From Chloroflexota bacterium (GTDB lineage: Bacteria; Chloroflexota; Anaerolineae; Aggregatilineales; Phototrophicaceae), in NCBI GenBank assembly GCA_011523735.1, contig WTGB01000083.1, positions 5,158 to 69,157 on the forward strand: a stretch of DNA of 64,000 nt, written 5' to 3'. The first letter of the stretch is position 1; each line of letters opens with the position of its first letter. The translations under genes and the position numbers were made by a program. The notes below the pieces were generated by a model, which made no database searches, was not told where the DNA came from, and worked only from the letters and a program-made list of their open reading frames with translations. Of the stretch, positions 27,277 through 36,495 are shown piece after piece.

Positions 27277-27737
27277 GGCGGGTAGGTGATCCCTGATGCG
27301 CTGCTGCCACTCTGTGAATCCAGCACCTGCTTGAGTTGATCCAATTCGCGGCGTAGCACTCCCTTCAGCGTCAAGTTGAAGAAGATCCCAAACCAGAAGA
27401 ACCAGCGCGTGCGAATGTAAAGCGACTCCCTCACGTTGGTCTGCTGCCCACGATGCTCGAATGTCATCGTACTTACGAAGGGAAAACCCCAGTAAGAGCC
27501 CTTCAACTCGATTTTTCTGTTGCGCTCGTAATCTGTCACGTCGCAATTGACGAAGCCGCCGCGTCCCATGATCCGCCGTGTCATCGCCAACATCGTGCCG
27601 GTGCGGATCGGGTCGCCGTTGGTCATGCCGATGTTCTGCACGTTTCGCCAATGCACATCATTGTTGAAATCGCCGACATAGCGAAAGACTTGAAAGACCG
27701 GACGGTTTATCAGCACCTGTGTCTCGAACTTCGGCAT
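27267..27737 (-). CDS. SRPBCC-family (polyketide cyclase/dehydrase-like) protein
   Basis: 156 residues with an SRPBCC (START-like) pattern: an N-terminal INRPVFQVFRYVGDFNNDVHWRN segment, alternating beta strands and a long C-terminal amphipathic helix. Such proteins bind hydrophobic ligands in a helix-grip pocket. No catalytic motif allows a closer assignment. It is convergent with the DUF4013-like array. Confidence 0.82.
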   Translation of the reverse strand: MPKFETQVLINRPVFQVFRYVGDFNNDVHWRNVQNIGMTNGDPIRTGTMLAMTRRIMGRGGFVNCDVTDYERNRKIELKGSYWGFPFVSTMTFEHRGQQTNVRESLYIRTRWFFWFGIFFNLTLKGVLRRELDQLKQVLDSQSGSSASGITYPPQA

Positions 27738-28081
27738 CTAAGCTCTGCTTTCGCTCTTTTGGCAATTTCTCGGGCGCGGTTTGAAACGCCGCTCGCCGAC
27801 TGCTTGTAACCGGCTTGATTGTAGCGCAATCCCTGGCGCGGCACAAAGGCGCAGCTTTGCCGGGAGTAGTGAATTTCAGCTGCAATCAGTCGAAATTTGT
27901 AGGGGCGACCTATCAGGCGTCCGAAAATATATCCTAGCGCTACGACGGGCGACCCACTGGCTCCCCCTACACGAATCGATTTTGGTGGGTTCGCTATTTT
28001 GTGTGAGCCAAGTCGTGACTTGCGGGCGGCTATGGTGAATCGCTAATGTCGCCCGCCGTGGCTGCTAAAAGCATGCAAGCC
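27738..28081. repeat. Intergenic region with decayed GGGCGAC-family palindromes
   Basis: No gene is supported in these 344 bp. GTAGGGGCGACCTATCAGGCG (27899-27920, reverse orientation) and GGGCGACCCACTGGCTCCCCC (27947-27967) followed by CTACACGAAT are imperfect copies of the dispersed palindrome. GCGGGCGGC...GTCGCCCGC at 28022-28056 is a looser relative. Confidence 0.6.
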
Positions 28082-28933
28082 CTAGAAAAGGCCCGCCAGC
28101 GACAGGTAGAGAAACACCCAGCTCGCTACCCAGACCAGCGCGTCGATGCGGTCGAGCACACCACCGTGCCCGGGGAAGACATTGAAGCCAGCGACATAGC
28201 TGTCCTTGACGCGAAAGAAGCGTTTCATGGCTGACTCGAATAAATCCCCGCCGACCGCCAGCAAAGGACCGACCGCCACCATCGGAATCAGTATCGGCTC
28301 CAAGGCGTCGGTAAACAGCAGCAAAAGGAATGCGGGAATCCAAGCGCCTAATATCCCGCCCACTGCGCCTTCCACAGTCTTATTTGGCGATATAGACGGC
28401 GCCAGCTTCTTCTTGCCAAACATCCGTCCGAAGACATAACCGAAAGTATCCGTCCCCCAAGTGATGGCGAAAACAACGAAGATCCAAATCAGGCCATCTT
28501 CTGGGGCATTGCGTAAGCTGACCATAAAAGCAGCGGGGAAGGCGACATAGAATACGCCGCAAAGCGTCGTGCCGACTTGCCCCAAGGCCCGCCCCGCCTG
28601 CTTGGGATGACGCGCGAACTCCAGTATCAACGTGAAGATGATGCATAGTAGCAGCGCCAGTTGCCAGACTCTGTCATCTTGCAAGTAAAATGAGGCGACC
28701 ACGGCGATACCGGTGGGGATCCCGGTCAGTGAACTGCCTTGCGTCGGCGTATCCTTCTCCATCACATAGAATTCCAGCATACCGATTCCCATCACTGGCA
28801 AAATCAAGCCGAAGAATAACCCGCCGCCGGCGAATGACACCAGGATCGCAATAGGGAGTAACACGCTTGCAGTGATGAGCCGAATGCGCAACTCAGTGGA
28901 TTCCGCGGAGTCGGTGACGCGACTTTCCCGCAT
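28082..28933 (-). CDS. cdsA: Phosphatidate cytidylyltransferase
   Basis: 283 residues with about eight membrane helices and the CdsA signature at the C-terminal end: AMKRFFRVKD then PGHGGVLDRID. It makes CDP-diacylglycerol from phosphatidate and CTP in the membrane. Between the signature's KD and PGHGG there are nine residues where the usual spacing is five, an apparent four-residue insertion. ATG 28933 has GGAGG eight bases upstream. It stands alone, about 4 kb from frr-uppS, with which it is often clustered. Confidence 0.93.
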   Translation of the reverse strand: MRESRVTDSAESTELRIRLITASVLLPIAILVSFAGGGLFFGLILPVMGIGMLEFYVMEKDTPTQGSSLTGIPTGIAVVASFYLQDDRVWQLALLLCIIFTLILEFARHPKQAGRALGQVGTTLCGVFYVAFPAAFMVSLRNAPEDGLIWIFVVFAITWGTDTFGYVFGRMFGKKKLAPSISPNKTVEGAVGGILGAWIPAFLLLLFTDALEPILIPMVAVGPLLAVGGDLFESAMKRFFRVKDSYVAGFNVFPGHGGVLDRIDALVWVASWVFLYLSLAGLF

Positions 28934-29055
28934 GTCACCAGCCTCCAAACGCTAGATTGATTTTGCCTCTCAATTTTGATTCGATGCGCCCATTCTGTCA
29001 AGTTGACTGCGCCGCCTAGATTGGGGCCTGGCGCCGCCCTGCCTGTTTAGGTGTT

Positions 29056-29083
29056 TTGACACTAGTCTGGCATGGCATATAAT
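29056..29083 (+). promoter_or_regulatory. Near-consensus sigma-70 promoter of the kinase gene
   Basis: TTGACA (29056-29061) and TATAAT (29078-29083) match both hexamers exactly, with a 16-bp spacer. Predicted transcription starts near 29090, which excludes an ATG at 29072 as the kinase start and favours 29135 or 29153. Confidence 0.8.
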
Positions 29084-29152
29084 CGCTTTGCGTTTAGGCG
29101 CGTCCGTCTGCGCATTTCGGTCGCTGTGGCTTTCATGACCTCGGTAATCCGC

Positions 29153-31363
29153 ATGTCATCATATCTCATCGGCAAATTGATCAACGGCTATGAAATTCTC
29201 AGCCAGATCGGGCAGGGCGGTATGGCGACCGTTTTCCTCGCGCGTCAACAGTCGATGAATCGCAACGTCGCGCTCAAGTTCCTGCCCAAGGCTTATTTGA
29301 ACGACGAATCCTATTTGCAGCGCTTTGAACAGGAAGTGAAGATCGTCGCCCAACTTGAACACCGCAACATCGTACCCGTCTACGATTTTGGTGAATATGA
29401 AGACCAGCCTTATATCGCCATGCGTTATATGCCGGCTGGCTCTGTGGAAGAATTGCTCGCGGCTGGCAAGATTCCCATGCCTCGCGTCCTCAGCATTGTC
29501 GAGCAGGTGGCTTCCGCCCTCGATTACGCGCATCAGAACGGCATATTGCATCGTGATCTCAAGCCGAGCAATGTATTGCTCGATGATGGCGGCGGCGTTT
29601 TCATCACCGACTTCGGCATCGCGCGCATCCTGAGCGAAAGCGGCAGCAACATCACGACTCAGGGCGTGGTCGGCACGCCGAGCTATATGTCCCCGGAGCA
29701 GGCGCAAGGCGAGCCGCTGGATGGCCGAAGCGATGTCTATGCCTTAGGTGTGATGCTTTTCGAGTTGATCACCGGGCGGCGCCCATTCGAAAGCGATACG
29801 CCTTACAGCATCGCGGTTATGCATGTCACTGCAGCGCCGCCTTCACCGCGAGACTTTGAGCCGACCTTGTCGAGCCAGGTCGAGCGAGTGATTATGCGCG
29901 CTTTGCAAAAAGCGCCGCAAGAGAGATATGCCAGCGCTGGCGACTTGGCAGGGGCGCTGCGCCAGGCGATCAACACGGAGCCAGCATCGTTAGTCGAAGA
30001 AACTTCTCCCGTCGAGTCCTTCGCTCAGAGTCCCGAAGGCGCGACAGGATCGCCCATGCCGACGACCAATGACTGGAATTTTTCTGCCAGGTCTCCGCAG
30101 ACTAATGCCAGATCTTTGCCAGATTCCCGCCATGTTCTGCCGTTTAGGCGCAGGCGCATGTGGCTGGGCATGGCTGCCGGCAGCGCTTTGGGTTGCGGGC
30201 TGCTGGTGATCCTGTTGACAGTGTCAATCTCCTTGCTCGGCATTTTCTCCCGGGATGACGCGGCCACGATCACTGCCACGCAGAACTCGGCTCTTGGCGC
30301 GAGATCGTCAGCGACGGCGGCTGCTGTCGATCCCCCATTGGTCCCAGCCGCTGTGACGGGGGACGGCGCGACTGACTTATTCCAGTCGACACTCGCTGTA
30401 TTGAACAGCGCTGCTGAGGCCACCTTCACCGCCGATGCGCTGCTGCGGCAAAGCCAGCCGACAGCCACCGCCGCTGTCCAGCCGGTTGGCGTCCGCGAAC
30501 GCCCCGTCCTTAGCCCGGCGCTGCAAGGCGCTGTGGGAGATTTGGTCTACTTCGCCGAAGTAGAGACTGGCGATGGAAGCGAGCCCGTATTCGAGATCGT
30601 AACGCTGAACCTGGATGCCTGGGAAACGCGCCGTTTTGATGCTGGCGGTGGCAGCAGCAGCTACCCACAGGCTTCGCCGGACGGGCGCTGGATCGCCTTT
30701 CAGTCGAATCGTGATGGCGATTTCGAGATATATGTGGCGAATCGGCAGGGTGGTCAACTGCGGCAACTTACGCGGAACGATGTCTGGGATCGACTGCCCG
30801 CCTGGTCGCCCGATGGTGATTGGATCGTCTATTCTTCCGATGTCCGCGGCGATGAGACTTTTGATTTGTATCGCGTTCGCCTAGATGGCACGGCGCCGCA
30901 GCCGCTTTACAGCGACGGCTGGCGCAACAGCCATGCGCGCTACAGTCCCGACGGCGCTGCCATCGTGTTCACCGCTGGGCTCACGGTGCGGGATGCGCGC
31001 AGCTGGGAACTGCGTTTGCTTGATCTGTCAGGGGGAGGCAGCCGGCTGCTCACGGAGAATGATGTGCGCGATGCTTCGCCGGTCTTCAGCCCGGATGGAC
31101 AGCGGATACTATACGTGACGACAATCGGGGGCGTGCGGGCGCTGGCTGGCATGAATCTGGCCGGGGGCGATCGCGATGTTTTGTACACGGGTCCGGGTAG
31201 CGCTTGGGCGGGGAGTTATAGTCCGGACGGCCGCTATATCGTGGTCACGGCCACGCTCAATGGTCAGGATCAACTCTACCTGATGGACGCTCAAAGCGGC
31301 AATGCGCAACAGATCACAACTGCTGGCGGCGCTTTTGCCTCATGGATTCCGCCCATTCGATGA
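29153..31363 (+). CDS. Serine/threonine protein kinase with membrane anchor and TolB-like beta-propeller sensor
   Basis: 736 residues from ATG 29153 (ATG 29135 also possible). Residues about 13-275 are a Hanks kinase: [12 protein letters not shown] loop, K42, HRDLKPSN (133-140, D135), DFG (153-155), GTPSYMSPE and a complete lobe. One membrane helix lies near residues 336-365. The outer part, from about 480 on, has repeated [21 protein letters not shown] and [10 protein letters not shown] blades of a PD40/TolB propeller. It would phosphorylate cytoplasmic proteins in response to something sensed outside. No PASTA domains are present. The coding end overlaps the converging azlC by 50 bp. Confidence 0.93.
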   Translation: MSSYLIGKLINGYEILSQIGQGGMATVFLARQQSMNRNVALKFLPKAYLNDESYLQRFEQEVKIVAQLEHRNIVPVYDFGEYEDQPYIAMRYMPAGSVEELLAAGKIPMPRVLSIVEQVASALDYAHQNGILHRDLKPSNVLLDDGGGVFITDFGIARILSESGSNITTQGVVGTPSYMSPEQAQGEPLDGRSDVYALGVMLFELITGRRPFESDTPYSIAVMHVTAAPPSPRDFEPTLSSQVERVIMRALQKAPQERYASAGDLAGALRQAINTEPASLVEETSPVESFAQSPEGATGSPMPTTNDWNFSARSPQTNARSLPDSRHVLPFRRRRMWLGMAAGSALGCGLLVILLTVSISLLGIFSRDDAATITATQNSALGARSSATAAAVDPPLVPAAVTGDGATDLFQSTLAVLNSAAEATFTADALLRQSQPTATAAVQPVGVRERPVLSPALQGAVGDLVYFAEVETGDGSEPVFEIVTLNLDAWETRRFDAGGGSSSYPQASPDGRWIAFQSNRDGDFEIYVANRQGGQLRQLTRNDVWDRLPAWSPDGDWIVYSSDVRGDETFDLYRVRLDGTAPQPLYSDGWRNSHARYSPDGAAIVFTAGLTVRDARSWELRLLDLSGGGSRLLTENDVRDASPVFSPDGQRILYVTTIGGVRALAGMNLAGGDRDVLYTGPGSAWAGSYSPDGRYIVVTATLNGQDQLYLMDAQSGNAQQITTAGGAFASWIPPIR

Positions 31364-32047
31364 GCAATCCGACAGTGATGCCAGCGAGACCGCCGATCAA
31401 CAGACCGAGGCGGTTGGGCAGGCTGTAGGCCGCCAATGAGGTCGCGGCGGCGGCAAGGGCGCAGGCAAGCATGGGCCGGGTCTTTATTAGCGGGACGACG
31501 ATACCGATGAATGTGACGGTCATGGCGAAGTCCAGCCCCCAGGAGGAGGCGTCGCTAAGTTGTGTGCCGGCGACGATACCGATGAGCGTACACAGTTGCC
31601 AATTGAGATAAAAGGGCAGGGCGGAACCGAGATAATACCATTGGCTCTGTGATATCTGACCGTCGGCATGAAAGCGGCGGATGACAACGGCGTAGGTCTC
31701 GTCGGTGAGCAGAAAACCCAGCGGCGCCAGCCAACGCTGACCGAGGGAACGCATGAAGGGGGCGAGCGAGGCGGCATAGAGGGCGTGGCGCAGGTTGACG
31801 ATGAAGGTGGTGAAGATAATGAAAGGCAGCCCGATGCCACCCGCGTAGAGGCCCAGCGCGATGAATTGGGCGGACCGGCGAAGACAATCAGCGACATACC
31901 CATGGCGGCCGCTGGCGTCAGCGCGCGTTCTCCGCTTATCGCCAGCGCCCCGAAGATAATGCCGAATGGCATAGCGCCAATCATCATCGGAATAGTGTCT
32001 TTGGCGCCGCTAGCAAATTGGCCAAAAGCTGTGGCAGGTCTTTGCAT
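31314..32047 (-). pseudogene. azlC: azlC-type branched-chain amino acid exporter subunit, split by a one-base frameshift
   Basis: The 5' part reads [18 protein letters not shown] and IVFAG, the typical AzlC opening, and then goes out of frame. In the neighbouring frame, reading resumes as [12 protein letters not shown] and [21 protein letters not shown] to the end. Expected SAQFIAL coding would need GGTTCCGCC where GGTCCGCC is present, so a single base is missing near 31873-31876. With that base restored the protein would be about 244 residues. Either the gene is inactive or the sequence has an error. The usual small AzlD partner is not adjacent. The first Met used is at 32047. Confidence 0.8.
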
Positions 32048-32289
32048 GTATGTCGTTATCGGCTGTTCGCAAGCGTTGCGCGCTCGGATTCTGCGGACGA
32101 AGGCCAAAGCATTGTACCGCTTACGCTCTCCGGGAAATGGCGATATAATAGGGATATTCGGCTGCATTGGCAACAGTTTCATAAAGCTGCTGGACGTTCA
32201 CATAATCAGTCTTTAACATGGGCAGTGCCGAACACCGGGGCTTGCGCTGAAGCAGGCTTGATGTTTGCTTGCTGGATATAAGGAAGTGC

Positions 32290-32850
32290 ATGATGATTGA
32301 AGAGATTCTCGACGAAGCCAGGAGCAAGATGGAATCGACCTTGTCGGTATTTCGCGATGAGTTGAGCCGGATGCGCAGCGGGCGGGCGAGCACGGCGCTG
32401 GTGGATCGCATGATGGTGGAGTATTACGGTCAAGACACTGAACTGCGGCAACTGGCGAGCATATCCACGCCCGAAGCCATGCAGATATTGATTCGCCCCT
32501 ATGACAAGAGCGCCGTGCGCAACATCGAGAAGGCGATACAAATGTCTGATATTGGGGTGAATCCCAATGTCGATGGCGAGAATATCCGCTTGAATATGCC
32601 AGCCTTGACGCGCGAACGGCGGCTGGAACTGGTCAAGTTTCTCAATCGGCGGATGGAAGATAATCGGGTTGCCATACGCAATATTCGGCGGTCGGCAAAC
32701 AGCGACTTGCAGGATTTTGAGAAGGAGAAACTGATCTCGGAAGATGACCGCAAACGAGGCGAGGCGGATGTGCAAAAGCTGACTGACAAGTTTGTCGCGC
32801 AGATCGGCGAATTGGGGGCGCTCAAAGAAAAGGATATTATGGAGGTGTAG
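32290..32850 (+). CDS. frr: Ribosome recycling factor
   Basis: 186 residues, the usual RRF size, with the three-helix bundle pattern and the conserved DELSRMRSGRAS, PYDKSAVRNIEKAI and NIRLNMPALTRERR segments. It releases ribosomes after termination together with EF-G. AAGGAAG lies just before two adjacent ATGs at 32290 and 32293; either can be the start. It precedes uppS by 168 bp, a common bacterial order, but pyrH and tsf are not upstream. Confidence 0.97.
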   Translation: MMIEEILDEARSKMESTLSVFRDELSRMRSGRASTALVDRMMVEYYGQDTELRQLASISTPEAMQILIRPYDKSAVRNIEKAIQMSDIGVNPNVDGENIRLNMPALTRERRLELVKFLNRRMEDNRVAIRNIRRSANSDLQDFEKEKLISEDDRKRGEADVQKLTDKFVAQIGELGALKEKDIMEV

Positions 32851-33018
32851 CTGGGCTGCTATAACTGCGCGCCGCGCTCGCGCAAAGAGGTGAAGCTCGT
32901 TTGGTCTCAGAGCTTGGCGATTCCTGGCAAAGCATGGTGAGACAGTTTTGCAGACCCGGTGTAAACGATAAATGGTGAAACGGATGGCGAATCTGGATAG
33001 GAAGCACGGATAAGATTC

Positions 33019-33807
33019 ATGGCGCTTATGACACGAGAGAATGGGCACGCGCGGGTTGACTTGCCACCGCTGGAGAAAGTGCCGACCCATGTAGCCATCA
33101 TCATGGATGGCAACGGACGCTGGGCGCGACAGCGCGGATTGCCGCGCTCCGAAGGACATAGGCAAGGCACGGAAAATCTGCGCCGGATCATTCGCGCGGC
33201 GGTTGAATTCGGCGTGTCGATCATGACGATCTATGCCTTTTCGACCGAGAATTGGTCGCGGCCACGGCGCGAGGTCATGCTTTTGATGCGGATTCTGGAG
33301 ATGGTTATCGATCGCGAATTGCGGGAACTGCATGAAGAAGGCGTGCAGATCCGCCATATTGGCGAGTTGGACGGCATCGAAAGCCGGCTGGCGCGTAAGG
33401 TTATGGATGCTTGTGAGTATACGCGGCACAACCAGCGCTTGATCTTGAATGTCGCGTTCAACTACGGCGGTCGTGATGAGATTGTGCATGCGGTTCAAAA
33501 CATTGTACGGGATGGCATCCCGGCGCATGAGATCACGGAAGCGACTATCAGCGACTATATCTACACGAGCGATTTGCCCGATCCCGACTTGATCATCCGA
33601 ACCAGCGGCGAGTTTCGCTTGAGCAATTTCCTCATCTGGCAAGGCGCTTATAGCGAGATTTATACGACCGCGACGTATTGGCCCGCATTTGATCGGGCGG
33701 AATTCCACAAGGCGCTGGCCGAATATGGCAATCGGCGGCGGCGGTTCGGGCGCACCGATGAGCAAATTGATGCCGAGTACCGTTTGCCGAAGCAGAGACA
33801 GCTTTGA
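33019..33807 (+). CDS. uppS: Undecaprenyl diphosphate synthase (cis-prenyltransferase)
   Basis: 262 residues with the catalytic [10 protein letters not shown] motif (Asp at about 30), [16 protein letters not shown] and the C-terminal [19 protein letters not shown] and SEIY motifs. The phrase [11 protein letters not shown] replaces the common 'GE.RLSNF' only in detail. It makes the lipid carrier for cell-wall and glycan precursors. The stop codon overlaps the start of the next gene by one base. An alternative start at 33028 is possible. Confidence 0.96.
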   Translation: MALMTRENGHARVDLPPLEKVPTHVAIIMDGNGRWARQRGLPRSEGHRQGTENLRRIIRAAVEFGVSIMTIYAFSTENWSRPRREVMLLMRILEMVIDRELRELHEEGVQIRHIGELDGIESRLARKVMDACEYTRHNQRLILNVAFNYGGRDEIVHAVQNIVRDGIPAHEITEATISDYIYTSDLPDPDLIIRTSGEFRLSNFLIWQGAYSEIYTTATYWPAFDRAEFHKALAEYGNRRRRFGRTDEQIDAEYRLPKQRQL

Positions 33808-34775
33808 TGCGTAGGAAACGCTTCGGACGGACGGAACTGCAACTGCCAATCGTAGGCATTGGCACGGCTTTCACCGGCATCCCGACACAGAATGAGACGG
33901 TGAGCGAATACGAAGGCGCGCCCAGCAAAGTCGATCAAGCTCTGGGCGTCGAAACATTGGTGGCGGCGATTGACGCCGGCTGCCGCTTTTTTGATACGGC
34001 TGTGCTCTATGGCCGCAGCATCAGTGAGACGATGATCGGCGAGGCGCTGCGACAGCGACCGGAAGCGAAAGAACGGATCACGATTTCGACCAAAGCCGGG
34101 CGTAGCCATGAGGGTTACGATTACGGCTTTGACGCAATCGTGCGGGGTGTGCATGACAGCCTCGAGCGTATGGGACTCGAGCGCATTGATATTGTCTACA
34201 TACATGACGCCATGGGACAGCCGATGGAGCGGGTGCTGGCTGATGATGGCGCGCTTGGCGCCTTGCGGCATTTGCAGGCTCAGGGTTTGCTCCGGCATAT
34301 CGGCACCGCCTCGAATGACCCGGCTACCAACTTGCGCTATATCAAGACCGGCGAGTTTGACGCGGCTGTGATGGCTGATTCCTGGAGTTTGATCAATCTG
34401 ACGGCCGAGCCCGAGATCTTCGCGGCGGCCGCGGAGCATGATGTCGGCTTGGTGGCGGCGACGCCGATCGAGCGCGGTCTGCTGGTGACAGGACCGCTGG
34501 CGGGCGCCAAGTACCTGAACCGGCGTTTCAGCCAGGAATGCCTCGATCACGTCAGCGAGATTAAGCAGTTATGCGCGCGCTTCTCCGTGCCGATGTTAGC
34601 GGTGGCGCTGCAGTGGTGTACGCGACATCCTCAAGTGGCGTCTACGATACCGGGCGCCCGCGTGCCGGCGGAAGCGGAAGCCAGCATTGCGGCAGCTCAA
34701 CTCGAAATCCCCGAGGCACTATGGTTGGAGTTGGAGCCGTTGATCAAGCATTTCGACACGGCGATCAGCGTTTAG
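33807..34775 (+). CDS. Aldo/keto reductase (D-threo-aldose 1-dehydrogenase-like)
   Basis: 322 residues of the aldo/keto reductase barrel, nearer to the L-fucose/D-threo-aldose dehydrogenase or pyridoxal reductase group. D and Y appear in FFDTAVLYGRS, K in ISTKAG, and H in VYIHDAMGQP. It starts in the TGATG overlap with uppS, so it is translationally coupled although no metabolic link to lipid-carrier synthesis is obvious. Its end overlaps the converging gene by 4 bp. Confidence 0.9.
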   Translation: MRRKRFGRTELQLPIVGIGTAFTGIPTQNETVSEYEGAPSKVDQALGVETLVAAIDAGCRFFDTAVLYGRSISETMIGEALRQRPEAKERITISTKAGRSHEGYDYGFDAIVRGVHDSLERMGLERIDIVYIHDAMGQPMERVLADDGALGALRHLQAQGLLRHIGTASNDPATNLRYIKTGEFDAAVMADSWSLINLTAEPEIFAAAAEHDVGLVAATPIERGLLVTGPLAGAKYLNRRFSQECLDHVSEIKQLCARFSVPMLAVALQWCTRHPQVASTIPGARVPAEAEASIAAAQLEIPEALWLELEPLIKHFDTAISV

Positions 34776-35791
34776 GTGCGGTCGGCGAAACCATGGGCGG
34801 CAATCTCCGCGTCCTGTGCCCGGCGGATATCCGACCAGCCCATTCCCTGACGCAATAACAGTGTGAATCCAAGAAGCGTCGGCGGCAGCCAGATGACGAG
34901 ATGGGTGACGACGGCGTAGGCGGTGGCTGTCGCAGTGGGCAGGCTCAAGGCGGTCAAGATGGTGATGACGACGAATTCGTTGACGCCGACTTGCCCCGGC
35001 GAAGCTGGAATCAGGCCCGCAAGGTTCACAGCGCCGACCAAGAGCAGAGCGACCGCGTAATTCAACTCCAAGCCGAAGGCGAACATCACGAGCCAGTAGG
35101 TTCCTGCTTCAACCCCCCAGGTGACAAAAGAACTGATGACGGCGCCGACGAGGTATGCGGGGCGGCGCAAGCTTTTGAGCCCGGCGATGATGTCTTCACT
35201 GAGACGGGCGACGGGGGCGGCCATGCTTTGCGGCAGCAGCCTCAGCAGGGTCCTGACGATGCGCCGCAGCAGATTGGGCTTCGCGGCGAGGAAGAAGGCG
35301 AGCAGCATAGCGATGGCGAAGAGCGGCGCCGTCACGGCGGTGATGGTCTCAATGGGCTCGGACTGCAAATCTATGAAGAGCAAGCTGAACAAAATGAAAG
35401 CGAGCATGACGCTGCCGTCAAAGAGGCGTTCGATGATGACGACAGTGGTGGAGCGCACAAGGGGCACAGCATGGTTTCGCCGCAATAGCACGATTCGCAA
35501 GGCATCGCCGGCGCGCAGGGGATAGACGTTGTTGCCCATGTAGCCGACGAAGACAATTTGCGCCAGAGCGCTTAGAGGTACAAGCTTCACAGCGCGCAGA
35601 AGGAATTGCCAGCGCAGAGCGATGATCACGACAGCCAGGAAATAAACCAGCCCGGCGAAGAGTAGAAGCGGCAGGTCAACTTCGCTGAGGTTTGCCCAGA
35701 ACTGGTCGGGCTGCAGGCCGCGGAAAGCCAGTACTAAGAATACCGCGCTGATTATCATCCCGGCGATGAAGGCCAGGCGTCTCTTGTCCAA
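34772..35791 (-). CDS. Flippase-like integral membrane protein (LPG synthase TM-region/UPF0104 type)
   Basis: About 339 residues and eight or more membrane helices with the pattern of the lysylphosphatidylglycerol synthase transmembrane/YbhN family: RWQFLLRA, GYMGNNVYPLRAGD(ALR) and IPASPGQVGVNEF. Such proteins are thought to move or sense membrane lipids, but roles vary. No ATG precedes the first helix; a TTG at 35791 with AGGTG upstream is used, and a TTG at 35866 would add 25 polar residues. Confidence 0.85.
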   Translation of the reverse strand: MDKRRLAFIAGMIISAVFLVLAFRGLQPDQFWANLSEVDLPLLLFAGLVYFLAVVIIALRWQFLLRAVKLVPLSALAQIVFVGYMGNNVYPLRAGDALRIVLLRRNHAVPLVRSTTVVIIERLFDGSVMLAFILFSLLFIDLQSEPIETITAVTAPLFAIAMLLAFFLAAKPNLLRRIVRTLLRLLPQSMAAPVARLSEDIIAGLKSLRRPAYLVGAVISSFVTWGVEAGTYWLVMFAFGLELNYAVALLLVGAVNLAGLIPASPGQVGVNEFVVITILTALSLPTATATAYAVVTHLVIWLPPTLLGFTLLLRQGMGWSDIRRAQDAEIAAHGFADRT

Positions 35792-35934
35792 AGTAGAATC
35801 GCACCTGTCTGATTGTCTTCGTCTCGTCGAAACGCTAATCGTAGGGATGCAAATCCTGGACGACAATTCAATCGGCTCCTAATTATTCGCAGCCCCAATA
35901 GGCTTGGTCAACCTAGAATGAGAGCGATTTCCGA

Positions 35935-36387
35935 TTAGAGTAATTCGTCCCCTAACTCTTCGGCAAAGTGGCCCCGCGATACTGTCGCCGTGATTACTGC
36001 ATCTACATACGCACGTTCTTCTGCCATCTCTCTTGTTTCGCTAACACCGATCTCGGTGCAGAGTTCCTGCCCACTGTGATTATGGATTATCGTGCAATTG
36101 ATGTGGACTTCTCGGCTCGGAGAATCCGTGACAGGAAAGGTATTATCTATCGAGTATTTTGGTTCGAGACCAAAGACGGCGGCCAATAAATCAGCACCCG
36201 TGGTCGTCAGGCGAGGTCTAGTCCAGCCACATTCGATGTAATGTAGGTCTTGAACCATTTGAGCCTTGATTGAACAAATGGCGTCGTCAAGGCGTTTGAA
36301 GAATTCTTGCGTATCACTTGGCTGCCAGTCCGGCAAGGTTATGTCGGGCACCTCGCCAAGCAACCTCAAATACTTTCGATCAGTCAT
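35935..36387 (-). CDS. Hypothetical protein, possibly ssDNA-annealing (ERF/Rad52-like) related
   Basis: 150 residues preceded by GGGAG seven bases before the ATG, so probably real. I recognise no family with confidence. The stretch LTTTGADLLAAVFGLEPKYS followed by a beta-rich 'HINCTIIHNHSGQEL' and 'GVSETREM' resembles the pattern seen in phage ERF/Rad52-type proteins (T-x-x-G-A-x-x-L...G-x-x-x-x-E). That comparison is weak. The protein is acidic at the C-terminus and has no membrane segment. It sits alone between a flippase-like gene and alanine dehydrogenase. Confidence 0.65.
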   Translation of the reverse strand: MTDRKYLRLLGEVPDITLPDWQPSDTQEFFKRLDDAICSIKAQMVQDLHYIECGWTRPRLTTTGADLLAAVFGLEPKYSIDNTFPVTDSPSREVHINCTIIHNHSGQELCTEIGVSETREMAEERAYVDAVITATVSRGHFAEELGDELL

Positions 36388-36495
36388 AAATTACTCCCGT
36401 CGATTCGAGTCCAATTTTACAGAACTGACGAACACGGTCAAGTCGTCAACGAACAAACGACGCTTTAAAGAAGATTGATTCTTGGTTGCTACGTA

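Noticed and set aside
29072-29152. Kinase start at an upstream ATG (29072/29073 region)
   Set aside because: That codon lies between the -35 and -10 hexamers of the near-consensus promoter, so it would precede the transcript start.
32206-33849. 547-codon minus-strand frame across frr and uppS
   Set aside because: Antisense to two well-supported housekeeping genes and without family resemblance.
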